Source: Seonamhaeicola sediminis (GTDB lineage Bacteria; Bacteroidota; Bacteroidia; Flavobacteriales; Flavobacteriaceae). From it: a stretch of DNA of 64,000 nt. The DNA lies in NCBI RefSeq assembly GCF_004358095.2, contig NZ_SMZJ02000004.1, positions 508,030-572,029 of the forward strand, read 5' to 3'. Under the pieces are notes generated by a model that saw only the letters and a list, made by a program, of their open reading frames with translations, searched no databases and was not told the origin of the DNA. This document shows positions 7,141-15,960 of this stretch, piece by piece. The translations under genes and the position numbers were made by a program. Position 1 is the stretch's first letter, and every line of letters starts with the position of its first letter.

Positions 7141-9144
7141 ATGGACAACGATTTTTCTTTTAAACCTCTGCAATATCATTCTGGAAATCTTGAAAAGGAA
7201 ACATTAATTCAGTTATACAAGAATATACTGAAACCTAGACTGATAGAGGAAAAGATGCTGGTACTATTAAGGCAAGGGAAAATAAGCAAGTGGTTTTCTG
7301 GTATTGGACAGGAAGCTATTGCTGTTGGGGTTACTATGGCTTTAAATGATGAAGACTATATTTTACCAATGCACAGAAACTTAGGTGTTTTTACCACTCG
7401 AAAAATCCCTTTATATAGACTATTTGCACAATGGCAAGGTAAAATGTCGGGTTTTACTAAAGGGCGCGATAGGTCGTTTCATTTTGGGACCCAACAATAT
7501 AAAATTGTTGGTATGATTTCACATTTGGGACCTCAACTTGGTGTGGCTGATGGTATAGCGCTGGCAAGTAAATTAAAAAGTAAAAGTCAAGTTACTGCTG
7601 TTTTTACAGGTGAAGGCGGTACTAGCGAAGGCGATTTTCATGAGGCTTTAAATGTGGCGTCGGTGTGGCAGTTACCCGTTATGTTTTGTGTTGAAAATAA
7701 TGGTTATGGATTATCAACTCCAACAAACGAGCAATATAACTGCAATCATATAGCCGATAGGGGGATAGGTTACGGCATGGAGTCTTACATTATTGATGGT
7801 AATAATATTATAGAAGTTTTTACTAAAGTTGCTGAAATAGCAGAAAGTATTCGTAGAAACCCGCACCCTGTTTTACTGGAATTTAAAACATTTAGAGTTC
7901 GCGGACATGAAGAAGCCAGCGGGACTACATATGTACCTCAAGAATTATTAGATTTATGGACTGAAAAAGATCCAGTTGAAAGTTATCAGAAATTTTTAAT
8001 AGAAACGGGTATCATTGATAGGGCTTTAGAAGCCGATATTAAGAATGAAATTAGTCTTGAAATTAATGAACATTTAGAAGTTGCAATAAATGAAGAACAC
8101 ATACTTCCTAATGAAACAATTGAGTTAAATAATGTATTTAAAAAGTTTGAATATCAGAGTGTTAAAAGTGTTTCAAAATCTAAAGAGATAAGGTTTGTTG
8201 ATGCTGTTTCTGAGGGACTCAAACAAAGCATGGAGCGTTATGATGACCTAATCATTATGGGGCAGGATATAGCAGAATACGGCGGAGTATTTAAAATAAC
8301 CGAAGGCTTTGTTGAACAGTTTGGAAAAGATCGTATTCGTAACACACCTATTTGTGAATCGGCTATAATTGAAACTGCTATGGGATTATCAATAGCAGGT
8401 ATGAAGGCGGTTGTAGAATTACAATTTGCAGACTTTATTAGTTCTGGCTTTAATCCGGTGGTTAACTATTTGGCAAAATCTTATTACAGATGGCAGCAAA
8501 ACGCCCCTGTAGTATTACGAATGCCTTGTGGTGGTGGTGTAGGTGCAGGCCCTTTTCATTCACAAACCAATGAAGCGTGGTTTACGAAAACTCCTGGATT
8601 AAAAGTGGTTTATCCTGCATTTCCTTATGATGCTAAGGGATTATTGGCTACCGCTATTAATGACCCAAATCCTGTGTTGTTTTTTGAACATAAAGCATTA
8701 TATAGAACTATAAGTCAATACGTACCAACAGATTATTACACAGTGCCTTTTGGAAAAGCGTCCGTTTTAAAGGTGGGGGGTGACATAACTATCATTTCTT
8801 ATGGAGCTGGGGTACATTGGGCCTTAGAAGTTTTAGATAAACATCTAGATATTTCGGCTGATGTTATTGATTTGAGAACACTTCAGCCTTTAGATACAAA
8901 TGCAATTTATGCATCTGTTAAGAAAACAGGAAAAGTTATAGTACTTCAAGAAGACTCACTTTTTGGAGGTATTGCTAGTGATATTTCAGCATTAATTACT
9001 GAAAATTGTTTCGAGTTTTTAGATGCCCCCGTAAAACGTGTAGCCAGTTTAGATACACCGATACCTTTTGCTAAATTATTAGAAAATCAATATTTACCAA
9101 AAGATAGGTTTGAAACTGAATTATTAACGCTATTACATTATTAA
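7141..9144 (+). CDS. Fused E1 alpha/beta subunit of a 2-oxoacid (branched-chain type) dehydrogenase
   Basis: 667 aa. Residues ~20-330 are the E1-alpha, thiamine-diphosphate-dependent subunit: the ThDP motif GEGGTSEG (157-164) ending in N186-N187, and the RGHEEAS phosphorylation-loop region. Residues ~346-667 are E1-beta (DAVSEGLKQSM, GQDIAEYGGVF, TPICESAI, RMPCGGGVGAGPFHSQ). Single-chain E1 of this kind is typical of Bacteroidota; it decarboxylates branched-chain or related 2-oxoacids to supply acyl-CoA for iso-fatty acids. No E2/E3 gene is adjacent. The start at 7141 is chosen because of the -7 box at 7113-7120. Confidence 0.92.
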   Translation: MDNDFSFKPLQYHSGNLEKETLIQLYKNILKPRLIEEKMLVLLRQGKISKWFSGIGQEAIAVGVTMALNDEDYILPMHRNLGVFTTRKIPLYRLFAQWQGKMSGFTKGRDRSFHFGTQQYKIVGMISHLGPQLGVADGIALASKLKSKSQVTAVFTGEGGTSEGDFHEALNVASVWQLPVMFCVENNGYGLSTPTNEQYNCNHIADRGIGYGMESYIIDGNNIIEVFTKVAEIAESIRRNPHPVLLEFKTFRVRGHEEASGTTYVPQELLDLWTEKDPVESYQKFLIETGIIDRALEADIKNEISLEINEHLEVAINEEHILPNETIELNNVFKKFEYQSVKSVSKSKEIRFVDAVSEGLKQSMERYDDLIIMGQDIAEYGGVFKITEGFVEQFGKDRIRNTPICESAIIETAMGLSIAGMKAVVELQFADFISSGFNPVVNYLAKSYYRWQQNAPVVLRMPCGGGVGAGPFHSQTNEAWFTKTPGLKVVYPAFPYDAKGLLATAINDPNPVLFFEHKALYRTISQYVPTDYYTVPFGKASVLKVGGDITIISYGAGVHWALEVLDKHLDISADVIDLRTLQPLDTNAIYASVKKTGKVIVLQEDSLFGGIASDISALITENCFEFLDAPVKRVASLDTPIPFAKLLENQYLPKDRFETELLTLLHY

Positions 9145-9222
9145 TTCGTTGAAAATAAAATGTTTACAAGTTGATAGAACTCAAACATGGTATTTATATG
9201 TAATTTCATTAAGTTGTAAAAA

Positions 9223-9783
9223 CTATTTCGTCTCTGCTTCCGATAAAATAAACGGATACGCATCCCTTACTTGTTTTTGCTCTACTTTTGTTAAATCATC
9301 TGTAGACTTATGCAATATATTTTTAGCGTATGCATTTCTCAATTCACAATATGCTTTTGTTAGTTCGTTTTGAACCGCAACATATTGTTTATAGCTAGTT
9401 AATTTAGAGTTTTGTAATGAGATAACCGCTTCTTTTGGGTTGTCAGAAGAAACTGTATCCTTCTTACCATTGCAATACATGCAAGAGCCATCGCCATTAT
9501 TGTCAAGAAAATCTTTGGCAATATCTCTTAAATCTTCAAGTTTAATTATGGTATTTCCCCCTATCATGATTTGATCCTTGTCGTTAATCATTACTTGCAA
9601 AATATTGCGCTTATTAATAGGAGGTGTACAATCTATCTCTGTAGGGCACTCCTTTGGAAGCATTCTGTTAATGCCTTCATCGGTTGAAATGGTGGCGGTT
9701 ACTAAGAAAAAAATAAGCAGCAAAAAAGCAATATCTGCCATAGACCCTGCATTAATTTCTGGTCTGAATTTTGAATGTCTCAT
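9223..9783 (-). CDS. exbD: ExbD/TolR-family biopolymer transport protein
   Basis: 186 aa. The N-terminus RPEINAGSMADIAFLLLIFFLVTATI contains the single ExbD transmembrane helix with the conserved Asp that conducts protons. The rest is the periplasmic domain, here with a CMYC motif common in Bacteroidota ExbD. With ExbB it energises TonB-dependent transport. The usual exbB partner is not beside it in this window. It converges on the E1 gene with no obvious terminator in the 78-bp gap. Confidence 0.88.
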   Translation of the reverse strand: MRHSKFRPEINAGSMADIAFLLLIFFLVTATISTDEGINRMLPKECPTEIDCTPPINKRNILQVMINDKDQIMIGGNTIIKLEDLRDIAKDFLDNNGDGSCMYCNGKKDTVSSDNPKEAVISLQNSKLTSYKQYVAVQNELTKAYCELRNAYAKNILHKSTDDLTKVEQKQVRDAYPFILSEAETK

Positions 9784-9801
9784 ATAACTATAGTTTAAAT
9801 A

Positions 9802-9817
9802 TCTGCCTTAAGGCAGA
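9802..9817. repeat. 16-bp perfect palindrome TCTGCCTTAAGGCAGA
   Basis: A perfect, GC-richer-than-background palindrome located 19 bp upstream of the exbD start. It could be an operator or a dispersed repetitive palindrome; no second copy was seen in this window. Confidence 0.5.
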
Positions 9818-9872
9818 CTGGTTAATATGAAAGAATTCACAAAAATAATACCATAACTATTTAACTAATTAT

Positions 9873-10007
9873 TTAGTGAGCATAACGTTTGGAGCCTCTC
9901 CACACAATATTATTTGAAGATTTAAAGTTTATATACCGTTTAGATGGTAAGAAAGTTTCTTGGGTGATTTGATTTAAATGATTTGATATTTTAAGTACTG
10001 TTCGCAT
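9873..10007 (-). CDS. Possible 44-aa basic micro-protein
   Basis: An ATG at 10007 opens a 44-codon frame ending in TAA at 9873. The peptide starts MRTVLK, is Asn/Ser-rich in the middle and ends VWRGSKRYAH. It shares MRT at the start and a W-x(2-3)-KRY tail with the 28-codon ORF at 10048-10134, which makes both more believable than random ORFs. It is in the same direction as exbD, 89 bp upstream. No signal peptide and no known family; it could be chance. Confidence 0.4.
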   Translation of the reverse strand: MRTVLKISNHLNQITQETFLPSKRYINFKSSNNIVWRGSKRYAH

Positions 10008-10035
10008 TTTGATTGATGATTGAAAAAAATTGATA

Positions 10036-10065
10036 AAAAGACGTTACTTATCTGTAACGTCTTTT
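10036..10065. terminator. Strong hairpin overlapping the end of a micro-ORF
   Basis: A 12-bp perfect stem (AAAAGACGTTAC / GTAACGTCTTTT) with a 6-nt loop has U-tracts readable on either strand. On the minus strand the loop contains the TAA of the 28-codon ORF and the 5' arm encodes its last residues (KRRY), so the ORF ends exactly inside a terminator. Confidence 0.8.
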
Positions 10066-10134
10066 AGTGTTCCAAGTGTAAGTTTTTGTATTACTTAAAG
10101 TTCCTGAAATTTGATTGTTGTTTAAAGTTCTCAT
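10048..10134 (-). CDS. Possible 28-aa micro-protein with its own promoter and terminator
   Basis: ATG at 10134, TAA at 10048-10050. The peptide begins MRTLNNNQIS and ends YTWNTKRRYR; it is Asn/Thr-rich with a strongly basic tail. A near-consensus promoter lies 73-102 bp upstream on the same strand, and an intrinsic terminator overlaps the stop codon, so the transcript would be about 165 nt. That unit could equally be a small RNA that contains the ORF by chance. Similarity in both termini to the ORF at 9873-10007 suggests a family. Confidence 0.45.
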   Translation of the reverse strand: MRTLNNNQISGTLSNTKTYTWNTKRRYR

Positions 10135-10206
10135 AATTATTCGTTTTTTTATTGATTATACTAAATAGACGATCAATTTCTGATTTTGTTACAGTACTAT
10201 GTATTG

Positions 10207-10236
10207 CAAAGTAGTTAATTAACACTTTTTAACAAA
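10207..10236 (-). promoter_or_regulatory. Promoter (-33 TTTG, 19-bp spacer, -7 TACTTTG) for the micro-ORF
   Basis: On the minus strand TTTG (10236-10233) is separated by 19 bp from TACTTTG (10213-10207), close to the Bacteroidota housekeeping pattern though one T short in the -7 box. It would start transcription near 10200, about 65 nt before the ATG at 10134. Confidence 0.5.
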
Positions 10237-10337
10237 AAAGGGTAGGGTTAACGTTAATTTTGGATGAAAAATAACTGTTACGGAACAGTTTTTGAATTAA
10301 AAAAACACAAAAAATTATGCTTTTAGAGATTATGAAA

Positions 10338-10345
10338 TATCTTTG
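10338..10345 (+). promoter_or_regulatory. -7 box TATCTTTG
   Basis: A perfect TAnnTTTG box 18 bp before the ATG at 10364. The TTG at 10343 that would lengthen the next gene lies inside this box, so the ATG is the likely start. Confidence 0.65.
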
Positions 10346-10363
10346 AAGTATGGAATAGTTATC

Positions 10364-11053
10364 ATGTTACAACAAATTAGAACATATTTAGTTTTTTTTA
10401 TTCTACTATTATTTTCGGTGTCAGTTAATGCACAAATTGATTCTAAGAAGAAAAATGTGTCTATTCCTGCCATAGAAAATGAAAATGATACTTTGGATGC
10501 TTCACCTACAACCCCGGCAAAGTCTTTAGGTAATACAGGTAATTTTGGAGGCATTACTATACCAAAATCTACTCCTAATCTAAAAATGCCTAAAAAGGAA
10601 TTTTCTATGTTTGGTGAAGACTTTGGGGATCCTGGAGAATTATATGCTGATAGACTAAAAAAACAACAAAGTTCTATTACTAATAAATTAGAATTAGGTA
10701 CTAAAGGCAGTAAAGTGGACGTGTTTTTTGGTAACCATAGAACAACATCAAAAACTGTTCAAGTACTGTACAGGGATTATGGCTTAGAAGATGGCGATTT
10801 AATTAGGGTGTCAGTTAATGATGAAATTGTTGAATATAGGGTTGGCTTAATTAATGTTTTTAGAGGATTTACAATTAAGCTCAGGGAAGGTGTAAATAAA
10901 ATTGAATTTCTAGCTTTAAATGAAGGCTATGCACTACCAAATACTGCGCACTTTAGGGTGCTTGATGAAAACAAAAATATCATTGCTGCAGATATGTGGG
11001 CGCTTTCCATAAATGTTAAAGGAACAGTGAATATTATAAAAGACCCAAATTAA
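10364..11053 (+). CDS. Secreted protein of unknown function
   Basis: 229 aa from the ATG at 10364. A Sec signal peptide (MLQQIRTYLVFFILLLFSVSVNA, then QIDS) is followed by a Pro/Thr-rich linker and a ~120-residue C-terminal domain (VDVFFGNHRTTSKTVQVLYRDYGLEDGDLIRVSVNDEIVEY ... FKLREGVNKIEFLALNEGYALPNTAHFRV) that looks like an all-beta, Ig-like fold. I do not recognise a named family. It is probably periplasmic or surface-exposed. It overlaps the aldo/keto reductase stop by 4 bp in convergent orientation. Confidence 0.7.
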   Translation: MLQQIRTYLVFFILLLFSVSVNAQIDSKKKNVSIPAIENENDTLDASPTTPAKSLGNTGNFGGITIPKSTPNLKMPKKEFSMFGEDFGDPGELYADRLKKQQSSITNKLELGTKGSKVDVFFGNHRTTSKTVQVLYRDYGLEDGDLIRVSVNDEIVEYRVGLINVFRGFTIKLREGVNKIEFLALNEGYALPNTAHFRVLDENKNIIAADMWALSINVKGTVNIIKDPN

Positions 11054-12063
11054 GAAACTATCCTATTAATCAACTCTAATTCTTCATCAGAAAACTCTAA
11101 GTTATCTAAAGCTTTTACATTTTCTTTTAACTGATTTGCAGAGCTTGCTCCCAGTAAAACAGATGCTATGGTTGGTTGCCTTAAAATCCATGCTATAGCC
11201 ATTTGTGATAGTTTTTGTCCGCGTTCTTGTGCAATGTCATGTAACTTTTTAATTTTTTCAAGATTACCATAAACCGTATCAGTGTTTAAATAAGTTAAAC
11301 TTTTTGCAGCTCTGGAATCTTCTGGGACACCGTGTAAATATTTATTTGTTAACATTCCTTGTGCTAAAGGAGAAAAAGCAATACAGCCTACACCATTCCT
11401 TTCTAATGTATCTAGGAGCCCGTTTTCAACCCAACGATCAAACATCGAGTATCTAGCTTGGTGCAAAACAAAAGGCACTTTCAACTCTTTAAGAAAAGAT
11501 GCTGCCTGTTGGGTTTCTTCTAGTTTATAGTTTGAAATTCCCACATATAAGGCTTTTCCTTGCCGCACAATGTCTGCCAAAGCTCCCATGGTTTCTTCTA
11601 AAGGGGTTTGTGAATCTGGTCTATGGTGATAAAAAATATCAACATAATCTAGCCCCATACGTTTTAAACTTTGGTCTAAACTAGCTATTAAATATTTTCT
11701 TGAACCCCAATTACCATAAGGGCCTGGCCACATATCATAACCCGCTTTGGTTGCAATAAAAAGTTCGTCTCTATACTGTTTAAAATCTTCTTTTAGAATA
11801 GTTCCGAAATTTTTTTCTGCAGAACCATATGGTGGTCCGTAATTGTTTGCCAAATCAAAGTGTGTAATTCCTAAATCGAAGGCACTACGCATAATTTCCC
11901 TTCCATTTTGAAGATTGTCAATAAATCCGAAGTTATGCCATAACCCAAGAGAAATTGCCGGTAGTAGTACACCACTTTTACCAGTACGGTTATAAGTCAT
12001 GTTTTGATAACGTTTTTGAGACGCTTTGTATTCTGTCACTCCAGATTTATCGTTGATTTCCAT
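11050..12063 (-). CDS. Aldo/keto reductase, YghZ (L-glyceraldehyde-3-phosphate reductase) type
   Basis: 337 aa. The sequence NMTYNRTGKSGVLLPAISLGLWHNFG, GITHFDLANNYGPPYGSAE (catalytic Asp and Tyr), ATKAGYDMWPGPYG (catalytic Lys), DYVDIFYHHRPD (catalytic His) and the NADP site FSPLAQGMLTNKYL match the YghZ subgroup of AKR14-like enzymes. It should reduce small aldehydes such as methylglyoxal or L-glyceraldehyde 3-phosphate with NADPH. The longer start at 12063 is kept because YghZ proteins also carry a short N-terminal extension. Confidence 0.9.
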   Translation of the reverse strand: MEINDKSGVTEYKASQKRYQNMTYNRTGKSGVLLPAISLGLWHNFGFIDNLQNGREIMRSAFDLGITHFDLANNYGPPYGSAEKNFGTILKEDFKQYRDELFIATKAGYDMWPGPYGNWGSRKYLIASLDQSLKRMGLDYVDIFYHHRPDSQTPLEETMGALADIVRQGKALYVGISNYKLEETQQAASFLKELKVPFVLHQARYSMFDRWVENGLLDTLERNGVGCIAFSPLAQGMLTNKYLHGVPEDSRAAKSLTYLNTDTVYGNLEKIKKLHDIAQERGQKLSQMAIAWILRQPTIASVLLGASSANQLKENVKALDNLEFSDEELELINRIVS

Positions 12064-12114
12064 ACCTTAATTATAATTAAGTAAATGTATTAATTTAGTT
12101 TTAGAATGAAATAA

Positions 12115-12145
12115 AAAAGCCCTTAGATTGTATCTAAAGGCTTTT
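12115..12145 (-). terminator. Intrinsic terminator after the S9 peptidase gene
   Basis: A 14-bp stem (AAAAGCCtTTAGAT / ATCTAAgGGCTTTT on the minus strand, one G-U pair) with a 3-nt loop, flanked by A/T runs, directly downstream of the stop at 12166. Confidence 0.75.
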
Positions 12146-12165
12146 CATTATTATTAAATAGATGT

Positions 12166-14469
12166 CTAATCTTTTAAAGGTTTCTCCGTTTTTTTCTTTA
12201 AATGTTTTGCGTAAAAGCCCATCATAGCTTCATATAAAGCAATACGATTTTCTTCTTTACCAAAACCATGTCCTTCATCATATTTCACCATATAGGGAAC
12301 ATCAACACCCTTAGCTCTTAATGCTTTAACAATCTGGTCTGATTCATCAATGTTAACTCTAGGGTCATTAGCACCTTGAACAACAAATAAAGGCTTTTTA
12401 ATTTTATCCACATGAAATACAGGAGATACTTCCTCCATAATAGCTTTTTCTTCAGGAATATCAGAATCGTACCAGATTTCCTTTACTATTTTGGTGTATG
12501 GTTTCCAATATTCTGGGAACGAATCAAAGAAGGTAAAAATATTTGAAACCCCAACATAATCAACACCACATGCATATAAATCTGGAGTTTTTGTTAAACC
12601 TCTTAATACCGCATAACCTCCGTGGCTTCCTCCATATATAGCGGCATTGTCTTTATCTACCCAGCCTTGGTCTATTATATATTGAAGTCCATCTTCAACA
12701 TCATCCATAGCTTTTCTTCCAATTTGTTTGAAACCAGACTCTAGAAACCCTCTACCATAACCACCTGAAATCCTAAAATTAACCTGAAGTGTAGCATAGC
12801 CTCTACTAGCAAATAGTTGCGCCTCTGGATTAAAGCCCCAAGAATCTCTAATACCCTGAGGGCCACCATGTGGATTAACTATTACAGGAACTCTTTTGCC
12901 TTGCAATGCTTCTTTTGGTAATGTGATATAACCATGTATAGTTAATCCGTCTCTACTCTTAAATGTAATTGGACGCATTTCTGCCATATCACTTTCTATA
13001 AGATTAGGCATTAAATTATAAAGTAGTTCAAATTCATCTTTTTTGGGATCATACGAATAATAGGTACCATATAATTTGTCGCTTTGAATGAAAAACAGAT
13101 ATTTGCTTTCATCATCAGTAACATCAGCTATAGAAATGTTATAGCCGGGAAATTTATCAGTTAATTTTTTGTGCATTTTTTTGGCATAATCACTAACAGG
13201 TACAATAACCCTTTTTTCTCCTTGATAGGAAAAATAGTCTAGTTCATAACCTCTGTATCTAGATAAACCAAGGCCTGATACGTCATATTCGTTATTTGAA
13301 AAAAGTTTTTTAATGACTTTATCTTCTTTTAAATCATATAAGAAAATCTGTGTTTTGTCTGTTTCAAGATTAGAAACTACGTATGCTTCATGTGGGTTAT
13401 TTGATGCATAATTGAAGGATGAAATGCTAAAACTATCTTTCCAAGATAACTCCTTCTTCAAATCAAAATTTTCACCGTCAACACTATAATAAAAATCCAT
13501 GTGAACACCGTCTCTCATTTTAACAAATCCACGTAAGTTTCCATCTTTATCAAACACATAACTATTTATTGGATTGGCAGCGTCATCGTTTTTGTATAAT
13601 TGTTTTAGTTCACCTGTTACAATGTTAATTTTATAAGGTTCGAATATTTGTGGGTTATTCCGATTCATTGATATAATCATGTGATCCTTATCATCTTTTA
13701 ACCCATTTAAGATGTTTACCTTGACACCATCAAAAGGCGTTAGTTCCTTTTGATTTGAACCATCTAAGTTTACTGCAAATAAATGATAGTCTTCATTACC
13801 GCCTTTATCCATGATATAAACCAACCTTGAATTGTTAGCCCAACCAAAGCCTCTTACTAATTCCTCTTTTTCCTCAATGACTCTTATCACTTCTCCAGTT
13901 TTCAAATTCTTTACATAAACATGATTTTTAGCATTTTCGTCTTTTTCTCTGTAAGACATATAATCTCCATTAGGAGATAAGTTAAAAGAACTGGCTTTTG
14001 GTCTTGCAAAATAGTCCTTAACAGAGTATTTATAATTTGTAGGATTCCAATTAGCTAATTTTTCTAATTCGGTATCTGAGGTGGGCAGTGATGTGTCACC
14101 TGGCAATGTTTTTTCGGTTTTTTCAAGTGATAAAGGAAATTCCATACCTCCTTGATAAAAAGTACCGCTTAGTTTAGATTCTTTTAATGTTGCAATGTAT
14201 TTAATACCCGCCTTTGTAAATTTTATGGTCAAGGTGTCATTGGTAAACGTAGTTTCATCCATTGGAATACCCGTGGCGCCCTGCGCAGGACTATCCATGG
14301 TAGATGAGAACCCTTCGTCACTGCTTTTTATATCAAAAACTAATGGTAACTCGGTTCCTTGTACCGATAAATTTCCTTTCCACGATCCTGTAATGTCTTG
14401 TGCTTGTAGTTGTGTAGTTATAATTATGAGAAGAATAACTACTGTGCCTAATTTTGATATCGTACTCAT
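12166..14469 (-). CDS. Exported S9-family prolyl oligopeptidase/acylaminoacyl-peptidase-like enzyme
   Basis: 767 aa with a Sec signal peptide (through TQLQA). An N-terminal ~100-residue beta domain (DITGSWKGNLSVQGTELPLVF ... GTFYQGGMEF, lipocalin-like) precedes a beta-propeller region and the C-terminal alpha/beta hydrolase. The catalytic set is visible: Ser in GGSHGGYAVLRGL, Asp in VVQGANDPRVNIDES and His in YDEGHGFGKEEN; the oxyanion region is VNPHGGPQG. It should cleave short peptides in the periplasm. The extra N-terminal domain is found in a Bacteroidota subset. Confidence 0.9.
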   Translation of the reverse strand: MSTISKLGTVVILLIIITTQLQAQDITGSWKGNLSVQGTELPLVFDIKSSDEGFSSTMDSPAQGATGIPMDETTFTNDTLTIKFTKAGIKYIATLKESKLSGTFYQGGMEFPLSLEKTEKTLPGDTSLPTSDTELEKLANWNPTNYKYSVKDYFARPKASSFNLSPNGDYMSYREKDENAKNHVYVKNLKTGEVIRVIEEKEELVRGFGWANNSRLVYIMDKGGNEDYHLFAVNLDGSNQKELTPFDGVKVNILNGLKDDKDHMIISMNRNNPQIFEPYKINIVTGELKQLYKNDDAANPINSYVFDKDGNLRGFVKMRDGVHMDFYYSVDGENFDLKKELSWKDSFSISSFNYASNNPHEAYVVSNLETDKTQIFLYDLKEDKVIKKLFSNNEYDVSGLGLSRYRGYELDYFSYQGEKRVIVPVSDYAKKMHKKLTDKFPGYNISIADVTDDESKYLFFIQSDKLYGTYYSYDPKKDEFELLYNLMPNLIESDMAEMRPITFKSRDGLTIHGYITLPKEALQGKRVPVIVNPHGGPQGIRDSWGFNPEAQLFASRGYATLQVNFRISGGYGRGFLESGFKQIGRKAMDDVEDGLQYIIDQGWVDKDNAAIYGGSHGGYAVLRGLTKTPDLYACGVDYVGVSNIFTFFDSFPEYWKPYTKIVKEIWYDSDIPEEKAIMEEVSPVFHVDKIKKPLFVVQGANDPRVNIDESDQIVKALRAKGVDVPYMVKYDEGHGFGKEENRIALYEAMMGFYAKHLKKKTEKPLKD

Positions 14470-14667
14470 TTTATTGATTAAAATTGATAGATAAATATGC
14501 CTTTAGCCCTTTAAAAACATATCATAACACGATGTTATTTCAGTTAGAATACAAAATTTGGTATTTGTTACAATACAAATAAAATTTTAACAACAATTTA
14601 AGGTTTCTAGTTTGAGATATGAAATATCCATTAAGTTTGATGGTTAGTAATTAGTAGAGGGTAAGCC

Positions 14668-15306
14668 TTAGGTTTTTTTTGGAATTATTTTTGCCTGTTC
14701 TAGAGCTTTAATAATCTTTTTAGTATAAATGTTTATAGTTTTTTTTGAGTTATTTGGGTCTATCAAATCAAATGAGGCATTCCAAATTAAAGACTTATCA
14801 TTATAAGCTTTAAGGTTATATAAAGAAGTTTCAATATTAAAAACCTTATAGCTTGTGTAATGGTTTTGCTCAAAATATTTATCTTGATAGAATAAGTAAT
14901 AAAGAGCAAAACGTCTTAAGTGATAATCTGTTTTTGCAGATTCAATTCCATATGATAAATTATTATCCACCCCTTTAACTAGTGAAATCAAAATAGAATC
15001 ATAGCCGTTAGAGATTAATTTGTTTACCTCCAACTCAATATCTTTTTCGGTTTGTCTAGAGTCTTGAAATGAAGATTCAAAAACCACAGAACTCTGCAAT
15101 GCATTAATTTTCCTAATATTTAATTCAGTAATAATTTGAAATTCAAATGCTTTTCTAGCTTCGTGGTTAGGTGTTACGCCAATCACTAATATTTTTTTTG
15201 GTTCATATTTTGTAAAATCTGGATTTTTCCAACTATCAATCATTTTTACAGAAGAACAACTCATAAAAAGTACAATTAATATAATATTAATTAATAGCGT
15301 CTTCAT
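14668..15306 (-). CDS. Lipoprotein of unknown function, tandem paralogue of the next gene
   Basis: 212 aa with a lipoprotein signal (hydrophobic run then LFMSC). The mature part starts SSVKMIDSWKNPDFTKYEPKKILVIGVTPNHEARKAFEFQI, nearly the same plan as its neighbour (LVENWKNPDIETYSPNKVLIVGLTPNIEARKQFEKQL). Both resemble the small DUF4136-like outer-membrane lipoproteins. It overlaps the upstream paralogue by 20 bp, so they are co-transcribed. Function unknown; it is likely an envelope protein co-expressed with the stress island. Confidence 0.75.
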   Translation of the reverse strand: MKTLLINIILIVLFMSCSSVKMIDSWKNPDFTKYEPKKILVIGVTPNHEARKAFEFQIITELNIRKINALQSSVVFESSFQDSRQTEKDIELEVNKLISNGYDSILISLVKGVDNNLSYGIESAKTDYHLRRFALYYLFYQDKYFEQNHYTSYKVFNIETSLYNLKAYNDKSLIWNASFDLIDPNNSKKTINIYTKKIIKALEQAKIIPKKT

Positions 15307-15955
15307 TAGGTCTGTTTTCTAATATATTAGGATAGATAAGTTGTTCTTCTTCTAAAACAATAACTACCAATTTCACATAATCATTTATAGTTTCACTTAT
15401 TGAGCTTGGGTCTGTAATATCTATAAACCCTTTCCAGATGAGTTCTCTGTCTTTAGTAGGACAAATACAATACAAAGAGGTCTCTGTATGATAAACTGTA
15501 TATTCATTATAATATTCTGGGTTATAATATGCATCTTGATATCGCAAATAGTCTTCTTTAAACTTAATATACGTGCTTTCTTCATTATTAAAATTTTCTT
15601 TGTAGACAATCTTATCTTCTACACCAATAACTTTAGACAAAATAACAGTATCAAATTCATTATATACTAGGCTATCTTCAAGAGCTTTAAGTTCTTGTTC
15701 CGTTTTCTTTTTTGACGTAAAACTAGGAGCTAAATAATCTATACTCATTATAGCCTCTATACCTCTAGAGGTATATTCATCTCTTAATTGTTTTTCAAAT
15801 TGTTTCCTTGCTTCAATATTTGGAGTTAAGCCTACAATTAAAACTTTATTAGGGCTATAAGTTTCAATATCTGGGTTTTTCCAATTTTCAACTAATTCAG
15901 TTGAAAAACAACTTATTAAAAGAGAACTAAGTACTAGTAAGCATAGATGTTTCAT
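15287..15955 (-). CDS. Lipoprotein of unknown function, tandem paralogue
   Basis: 222 aa, lipobox LLISC at residues ~12-16. It has the same WKNPD ... KVLIVGLTPN ... EARKQFEKQL core as the following gene, and both end in a domain with a TSLY ... LIWKGFIDITDPSS / LIWNASFDLIDPNN strand pair. The two diverge too much at DNA level to be a recent duplication. It starts 5 bp after the stop of the 149-aa helical protein, forming a three-gene operon. Confidence 0.75.
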   Translation of the reverse strand: MKHLCLLVLSSLLISCFSTELVENWKNPDIETYSPNKVLIVGLTPNIEARKQFEKQLRDEYTSRGIEAIMSIDYLAPSFTSKKKTEQELKALEDSLVYNEFDTVILSKVIGVEDKIVYKENFNNEESTYIKFKEDYLRYQDAYYNPEYYNEYTVYHTETSLYCICPTKDRELIWKGFIDITDPSSISETINDYVKLVVIVLEEEQLIYPNILENRPNEDAIN

Positions 15956-15960
15956 TACAT

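Noticed and set aside
12082-12089. TAnnTTTA box before the aldo/keto reductase as a regulon promoter
   Set aside because: The sequence 33 bp away is part of a terminator hairpin and has no palindrome, showing that the box alone is not diagnostic in AT-rich DNA.
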